From contig CM062218.1 in assembly GCA_031216445.1 (NCBI GenBank), positions 16,290,501-16,354,500 on the forward strand: a stretch of 64,000 bases of DNA. Reading direction: 5' to 3'. Source of the DNA: Lateolabrax maculatus (lineage: Eukaryota; Chordata; Actinopteri; Acropomatiformes; Lateolabracidae). Each line of letters starts with the position of its first letter. The stretch's first letter is position 1. Positions 52,601 to 61,600 of the stretch are shown here, piece after piece. The notes under the pieces were generated by a model, which was not told where the DNA came from, did no database searches, and was given only the letters and a program-made list of their open reading frames with translations. The position numbers were made by a program, and so were the translations under genes.

Positions 52601-55600
52601 TATAAGGTCAAAATAATCGTAATCAACTTAACTAAATTACATAAAACTGCATGTTGCCAATGGTATACATATGTTCACATTCATAATAGATACAGTGACT
52701 CACCATCAAAGATCTCAAGCTCATCAAACTGACGGCTGGTCTGGAAATGTTCTATAGTGAAGGTGATGTTGTAGCCAGGTTCCACCTTGACCACCCAGGA
52801 GCAGGACTCAAAATGGGGGAAACCGGTGCCTGGTGACTGGCTCATGATGACACCTGTGGAAGCTGTCAGTACCTCATTCATGGGACATGTCACTGTTGAG
52901 AGAAATAAAAGGGAGAGACAAAAAAATTTAATTAAATAATTTGCATGATAGGAATGACGGTTGTTTTATGTGTTGTTGTTCTGTGTTTTTTTCCTATTTG
53001 CACATAACTTCTCATGGTTGTTCATTAGTGATGTGAATCTCGGTTCTTTTTAGTGAGCCTGATCATTTGGCTCAGCTCAGCCATAAGAGCCGGCTTTTAT
53101 GGCTCCCAAACTGCTCATCATTCATAATAGTACCACTTCTGGCTTTTATAATTTGTCCAAATTTAGCAATGTTTTTCTATGATTGGTAGCCCGTGTGTGT
53201 TCATACACCACTTAAATTATTCAACGCAATTATACAAAATCTTATAATTTCATTTTTTCAATTAAATTTTACATTATGCATGGTAAAAAACCTTTACACA
53301 ATGTAAAAACATCAAAAACTATACACGTGTAAATAAAAAAAGGCTCATAGAGCCGGCTCCTTTAAGTGAATGAGCCGACAAACTACACATCACTATTGTT
53401 TATTGTTTTAAGTTAATTCAATTTACCTTGAACATAAAATGGATTGGTCAGATCCATGTTGTGGTTGAAGGGCAACTCAATGTGACTAAAACCATAGCTA
53501 AGCTAAGCTGTCCATACTACGGTAAGTCAGCCCAGGAAACACTTTATATATTATATAATATTACTGATCTGCCCATGAGAATATTCCTTCTTCTTTGCCC
53601 ATTGTCAGTATGTGACACATGTGAGGCTAACACGCCAGCTAATGCTCACGTCTCCCTGGAAACCCTATTGCTGTGGCACGGCTGGGCCGACCGCATCCAT
53701 CCGCTCTTCTCATTCCACCCTGTCACTGGTATTCTTGTGGGACATCTCCGTGACATCCTTTGACATTTCCTAGTGGTTTCAGTCTGTATTATCAGACATT
53801 ACACAGCGCTCCTGTCTGTTGCGTTTTTGTTGCGAGGGCTGTGAAGCCAACCTCTTAATCTGCCAGAGCTGTCTGCATACACAGTGGAACCCCAAAAAAC
53901 AAGCTGCAACATGAAAGGAAGCCAATGTTGCAACGGCGACACAATGCAACTGCTACATAGTTTTTTTTTCTCCAACCTATTGTTTTTTGCTGCTCCCCTA
54001 ATGGAGCTGAGTGCTGAAGAGGTAGAGTGTGAAATAACTCTTTCCACAGCAGAGAAAGATATACATTTGTTTTTCTTGTTTGCTTGTGATTGCTTTTTGT
54101 AGTTAAATAAGATACCAGAAACCTACATAAAATAAATGTTCTCTATTATGAAATTAACTGCTCTCTACTGTAAATCACTGCTTACTATACAGAAAGAATA
54201 TAAGAATCCTAAGGGCCTACTCTTCAAACTTCAAGCTGTTAAAACTGAAGCTTTGCTGGAACTCACCCCAACAGCTTGTTAAGAGCTTTCCAGTTAACAA
54301 AAGACCATTTCAAACTCAAAGAAAACCATACATTTACCTTGTTAAACACCAGCCAGAGGCCTTACTTATAATCAAAGCAGAAATGAGAAAAAACAATATA
54401 ATATGAGTAAATGTGATTAAATGAAGTTAAAATCAAATTGCACGTGATCAGCTTTTTACATGTGCATACATTTTATGTGTTAGTGTGTCTGTCAAACAAG
54501 TATGGCAAAACATTTCGCCGGGGGTGTAAATGCCCCTGTTGTGTCCGCAATTTGAATACCTGAGCTTGTTCTGCCTCAGGGTGAAGCAGCACTTGGCACT
54601 TGCATGTCCTTCATTACAGCAGTGAAATACTGAATGAATCACATTCTAGCAGTGCCTCCATTGTGGGACAATGTGTGTGCGTACATACTTGTTTTTGTGT
54701 ACGTAGATGGGCTGTGTGTTTGCGTCAATGCACAGTTGTGTGTGCGTGTATGTCTTGGCTTGTTCAACCTCCTCTCTGTGTGTTCATATGGGAAGAGATT
54801 ATTAAATTTGCAGGAAAAAAATGATGGCAGACAGCCTGGGTTAAACAGCATTTGCAAATAATTCTTAGCATTTGTTTTACTTTGCTTGGTGTGTCAACCA
54901 GGTGGCGTTTATTGCCTCAGGAAATCTCAGATGTCAGGTAAGCTGTCACTCACACAAAGGCATGTTAAAATGAGGAAGGTTCCTGTCAAATACTTCTGCC
55001 ACAAGCTTTTGCCATTCATTGTACTGACATTTGTCGCAAATCCCAACCAAATGTTGCCAAAAGTAAGAAATAACATACACTAAATATCTGCAAATGTTGT
55101 TTACCATAGGTCAATAAACTGTATTTATGGGGCGTTTTTTTATGCCTTCATTAAATAGTTGACAGTAGAGAGATCACTGGCAAGGGCGAGAAAGATGGGG
55201 AATGACATGCAACAAAGTTCGCCAGCTGGAATCAAACCCGCAGGCCACCAGGGAGCCTCCATGAAACAGTACTAGTCACTCAATAACATAATATTGTGCT
55301 TGCATATACAGTTAGCTAAATTAGTGGGATAATATAGCTATTGTACTAACTCAAAACATTAAGGGAACATTTTGCAAATGGTTATGGGGGTTAAACTGCT
55401 GTTTGAGAACAACAAATAGAGGAGATCTCAGAGAATACAATTTCCACAGCATGTACAATGGCACATACTGCAATAATAGTCCCATCAAGTTGAATATGTG
55501 GAAATTAGAAATCTACAAAACACTTTTGGCATCTAACTTTGGTCGAAAGTAGAAGTGAAAGTAATCTATGCTCATCCCAAATTCACCAAGTCTGTGAAAT

Positions 55601-58600
55601 CATTTACAACCTCAAGCACCTTGGTGGATGTGAGTCAAAAGTCCATCACTGATAGTGAAACTGATTGCATCTGGATGTAGCATATCAAATCTAAGAGTGA
55701 AGTTCATTAAACAATCAATTTTCTGAGGATGAGATGTGTGTTGTCAGTGACCTTTCAGAAACCTCCCAATGTGTCTTCAAAACTGCCTCAGCTAGTCTTG
55801 GAGCTGATGGAAAAAGACAGACAGGGGCTCTTATCTATAGGCTGCTACTTATTAAACTAATCCTCTTTGAAATGAAGCATCCCTGTTTGGCTGCAAACAA
55901 AAGGGTATTAGGGGACAAATCTGACAACACACAAGGTGAGATCAACGCTGATATGGCTTCAAAATCGAGTTTCACTTAAATGACGCAACAAATGGAATAA
56001 ACTGGTAGCTGGAATGGCAATCTTTGAGATATCCCTTATGTTTGTGTAGAAATTGTTCATGGTATGCAACAGATATAAAAAATGCGCTGGAAGGCTTCTG
56101 TTCAGACAAGCACCTGCATCCATACACACACATTTGTGCATTCCAGTATGTAAGTATGGACGCACACGTGCATGAATCCAGCATATATATCAAGCTTGTA
56201 ATGCTCCAGTGCTGTTGAGATGCCTTTACTCATGTTGGTTTTTAATTAGCATAACCTGAGGAGCGATAACGAGCTGATTGAAAGGGATGGGCCACAACAC
56301 AAGCATTAGCGTGGATCATGACCTAACAATTCTAAGAAGTCAGGGATGACAATACAGATGTAAAATGAAAAAAGGGGCAGCTGTAATCCATTCTGTGGGA
56401 CTAAAAAAAGGGGCTAGGGCATAAAAATAATCTAGGGAACAAAAGGGAGATAGACGGAGAGGCAGGGGGAGGCAAAAGTACCGAGTGGGATGAAGAAAGC
56501 TGGCTATCCAGGCAAACTAATGTGATGGGTGATTATGCAGGTTTTAACCAAAAACCTGTCTGGGGGATAAACACAGGGATTTTGGATCATCAGAGCTCAT
56601 TGTGTTTCATTAATAGATTCAAGCAACACTTTGTACTGATGCTGTTGCTTTGTGTGTGAGGTGTTGGAACTCCCTGTGGTCTCAGCAGACAGCAGATGTA
56701 GTTAAGGGCTGTGGGTCCAATACAAGCCAGTTTAATCAAATACAAGCAAATCAAATACTGTACAAACCAACTGGTTACTCCAGTGGCAGGAAATACGAGA
56801 GAGGCTACACCCATTTGCCATTGTGATTGGCAATCTTCTGGATAAAATAAATAAAAAACAAGCGTGTCTGTGTGTGTGTGTGTCTGCGTTTATGGGTATA
56901 TGGTGGCGGCGTATATCAGTGTTGGGAGAAAGGGAAAGACAGAGACAAAGAAAGACAGATCTGGGAATAGATAGACACCTGTGTGTAAAAGTGTATGACG
57001 ATACATTGCACTGTGTTGCTGTGTTTTGAAGCAGTCTCAGAGAATGACAAAAAAAAAAGAGAAAAAAGGGAATAAAGGGTATATGTGTTACGTAAGAACA
57101 GAAGTCTGACGCTAGTGAGCCATGGGAGGGAAGTGGCGGGCGAGGGAGGAGGGAATGCAGAGGATGAGAGAGGATACTGGCGCTGAGGGGCGAGCAACAC
57201 TGCAGAACCGGCTGTAGGCTTCAGTGCTGCTCCATGGAAGACTATCACAATGACAACATCCACTGCTGTGTAACCCAGACATATGCTAGTCCAGTGTGTA
57301 TGTTTATACAGTATATGTGTGATGTGTGTGATTGAGTGTGAATGTGTGTGGGGGCAGCTAGACGTGCAGGGAGGGTTGTGCCTGTCAGAGCTAGAAGTGG
57401 TGATTTGATAGGTGCAGCTGCAGCCGGCATGTCCCCTGCATTTCAATGAGCTGTGCACTCAGTCTCTTCACTGCCCTCCAACTACGTCTCTCCCTGACTC
57501 TCTTCCTCGCTTCGCTTTTTAACTCCTGTCCTACTCTCACTTACTTGCCATCCTTCTGCTCATTTAGCAGTCTCTCCTCCACCTTTTCCCTAAACAATCC
57601 TGCTTATTCAGAGTAATCTCAAACTACTGTTTTCTCTTCCCATCCAATCTTCTCCCCTTCTTTCACTCTTGCATCAATTTTTTGTCTTACTTTCCTCCCT
57701 ACTCTAAACTTCCTCTGACTCAACTCCTGTCCGGCTCCGTCAGTTTTTGTAATCTGTGGCTCCTCTCCATCACCCTGGTCTGTGTCTATGCCGGTTAAGT
57801 GACAGTTTGCAGGAAGGAAAAGTATGATGGAACAGTTTGTTCCCAATATAATGTGTCTCTCAGCATAAGGGGAGCAATTAAAGGGCCACACAAGCCATGA
57901 ACACACGAGCAGATTCACAGCTGAAATGCGCTGTAAAGTGCAAATAAAAGCATTAAACTGCCACTGACTTTTACTAACATTTAAAAAATAGCACACAGAT
58001 TTGTTAAGATTAGCAAGGCAAAGCTGAATGCAAAGCATAATATTTAAAAAAAATTCAAATACAAGGCAATGTCAGTGGATGATTTCACTTGCATGTCTCA
58101 GCTATAGATGTCTGCAGGTACAGTGAGGGGTTGAGCAGGCAAAAGGCAGGACTTTGTAGAGGGAAAAAAAAACACAAAGGATTTCCAGATTTCCCTTTTT
58201 CTTCTCACCTGAATTTCCCCCTGTTCTGCCTCTCACTGGGTGTCTTGGGTATTTGTTCCACATCTTCATTATAAGCCTATACATAGCTCCTCTTCCCCTT
58301 TTATTGCCTTCTGTCTTTCACCTAACTCTTATCACCCTCTTTTTTCACCACATGCTGAGACCATTTGTATATTTTTCCTATTTAGCACTCCAAATGAGTT
58401 TCATTGATCAAATCTGGCTTACTCTCCCTTGTCCACCACATAAGCCACAGAGTGAGATGCAGAAATTGACGACGACAAAGTGAGACAGAGGAAAAAAGAT
58501 TTTCTTTAGAGAGGTTTTAAAAAAAGAGAATGAGAATATATATGCTTTTATGATATTTTGAAGCAGAGAGAAGCAGAGGGACCTCTCTATACACCCAGTT

Positions 58601-61600
58601 TCTTGCCCAGAGGATATGTATTGCACACGTCGTACAGTATTATGATGATGCGATGTGTTGGGAACACTCCACTCACTGATTCCTCTAGGAGAACGATATC
58701 GCAGCATGTAGAGAGCGGTACAGCAGCCACCCTCAGCCTCATGGGAGCCAAGTATCATCCGCAGAGATGGAAATTGTTACCAAACTGTTTTGTGGCTGCG
58801 GCTGCATGACTACAGGCAGAAAGAGTACCCACGGGATCCAGAAATAAGGCAAAAATCTAACTAGTCCATGAGTCTATAATTAGACCAAAATGATACTGGC
58901 TACCTATGACCCTGCTGAAAATAAACTCACAGAGGACCCTTTTGGCAAAGGTGTTTCACCTGTATTGTGGTATATTTATGAAACAGTATGTGCTTTAGAG
59001 AAGAAGTAGCTATTCTTTTTGCAAAAAGTGCATGTAGAGCACTTTAACATCTTTAGTAACATTTAACAGCTGCATCTATTGTTTCTATGCTGATGCACTG
59101 TGCTGCACTGAACTTTTAAAGAGCCTGGCTTATATGACATGTCATCTGTTTTGCTGAAATTTATATCCATGTGAGATGTTTAGCCAAACAGATTGGAGCT
59201 GCTCTGCTAACTGTGTGAGTGCGAACGGTGCCTTCCTGCAAAAGACAACATGCCTTTTCCTGGATAAGTTTTCAAGCCTCAGGCATTCACTCACCATCAC
59301 ACGAGGGTGGAGGCCCCTCAAACTCTAAGTGTGTCCCCAACCGACAAGTCACGATGCTGTTTCCACTTAATTGGTAGCCTGGAAGACATCGGTAGCGCAC
59401 TATATCACCTGAACAGAGAGAGATGGAGGAGGGAGAGGTACAGTCAATGACAGATCAGAAATGGTGGCAACACTTCATATGATTGATACAAGCCAAAATG
59501 CCTTCATACACCGATCAGCGCTCCTTAGCCAGGAAACTGATAGGACACAGAAGTAATCATGATCCATTGTGTGTCTCAGTGAAAGAAAAAGTTAACAGTG
59601 GATAAAACTTCCATTATAAATCCCCTCTGGGAATCCGATAGATGAAACACTATGTCAGTGTTGCTGCTTTTGTGTCACTAAATAATAACGAGTCAAGGAG
59701 GTATGCAAATAAACAGATAACGGGAATGAGAGCACCTGCTTCAAATCCCTCTGGCTTTCTGATTATTTTGTCATAATCATTCATTTATACTGCTGCCTCA
59801 AAACTCCTTGAGTTATGTAGTTTGGGGTGAGTCTGCGATCAGTACCATTGCCTTATGGGATGTGTAGTCAGTATCGGAGTCAGTGAACCTTGGGGCAATG
59901 TGAACTGTCACAGCCAGAGGTGACCTGACAGTGGGTTTAACTCTTTAAAATGCCACAGTTCCACGAGTCAGTATGGGACTAACATCTAATACAAAAGAGC
60001 CAGCAGTGCCTAGATAGCACTGATTGAGTGTATCTATATGTGCATGGATGTCTTTTTGTGACAGCGTTTCCACCTACCAATTTTAAACTCTTTGCTTGCC
60101 ATCAGGATCTCTGCGTTAGGAATGATGGGGGGAGGCAGGCAGAACTGCAATCTGTAGGCTTTTTTGAGAGAATCAGAGACATGAAAGGAGTCAACACAGA
60201 ATGTGTGTCAAATATCTGGCAGACGTAATGATAAAATAAGAAGAGTTATTTAAATACCTTGATAGCTGATACGAAAAAGTCCACCCTTCTCTGTGTTACT
60301 ACGGAAACGTATCAGCACCTGATTAGATGTGCTACTGGGCGGGTCATTGGGCTCTCCATCAGTGAAAACTCCCAGTTTCCTGGCTGTCTCCTGTGGACCA
60401 TCCCTAAAGTGAAAAAAATGCCATGGGTCAACTATAACTTCAAATATAACAATACACTGGAGGATGATAATTAACCATGGGGATTTTCTGTCAGCTGCCT
60501 CTGCTGAAATTCTCACTCTGTCTAAAACCATAAAGCACCTCGAGGCTCTGAGACGCATATCTGTGAGAAAACCAAACAAAGCCACATGCCAGATTATTGT
60601 CAAGCAGCTTCCAGCAGCAGAGTATAATCAAGCTGCTCACTTCATCATACCCAAAGCAATTACTCTGGGCTGCTCTGGGTGATTATGTTGAAATAAGGTA
60701 AAAATTACTGATAAGCGTGAAATGACAGGTCTGGATTGCGCTGTTCCTGCTAACTGCCATCCAATGGGAGTGTCTCTGGAAGCTGTGGCCCAGCCTTGGC
60801 AGTCCCCTGGCGTGGGCATGGCCGATTAAGCCAGCTCCCAGATTCCTGCCACAACCATTCAGCTTAAAAACCATCTGTCTTTGGCTGTCAGACTGGGCAT
60901 GGGAGATTACAAGCAGCTCTGGAAACGGCTGGCTAGGGACTGCTGCCTGACAGCACTCTGGCCAAGCCGCCATTACGGGGCCCATTTCCTTGGCTCACTA
61001 GTTCAGTGGATAGATACACAGCGGTGGTAACTGGAAACTGGGGAACATGATAGTCACCATCTTGGCTCTGCATGAGCCACTGCTGGGAAAGATCAACACA
61101 GTGGGGGCCGTTTACAGAAGAGTAACAATATGATAGAAAGTGGACATTTTGGCTCACTTTAGCCATGTCGACTTAGTGACATAAACTCTCCATGGACTAA
61201 AGGATCTTCACACAAATTTCTATAAGCAGCCTAATCCGTAAAACATAGATGTCACTCTGAGTCATGTGGACTTTTCATGTGGTCTTCAAGTTGCCAGGTT
61301 GGCTGGCAGTCGGATCTCCGGTCTCACTAAGAGCTGGGACCTTTGGAGCTTGTCTCAGGGAGAAGGGATCAACTGGGACTGGCAACCATCATGCATGCAA
61401 AATCCCGTCGTTGGTCGCACATATGGCAGGCCCAGCCATGCATTATGGAGGTGATAAGAGGAAGCGTCACCCTTTGATACTCAGTCAGGCAAAAAGACAT
61501 ACACCTACCACATAAACGTCCTGACACAAGCATTAACACACAAAAAATGGCACGTACACATTTCCACAAGCCAAAACCTACTCTCTGTCTCCCTTCTCTC

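Larger units (their letters stand above)
52893..59294 (-). other. largest csmd2 intron in the window (exons 4-5)
   Basis: 6.4 kb with the MITE at 53026-53395 and the SINE fragment at 55175-55265. The flanking exons splice in frame directly (CD-V-TC), so no constitutive exon is missing. A 180-codon antisense ORF at 57458-56916 is low-complexity and unsupported. Confidence 0.5.

Noticed and set aside
53428..53763. 111-codon + ORF
   Set aside because: No homology recognised, antisense to csmd2 and within an intron; likely chance.
56916..57458. 180-codon minus-strand ORF in a csmd2 intron
   Set aside because: Rich in Ser/Thr/His/Ile from TG/CA and TC simple repeats, no recognisable domain, no splice sites in phase with csmd2.
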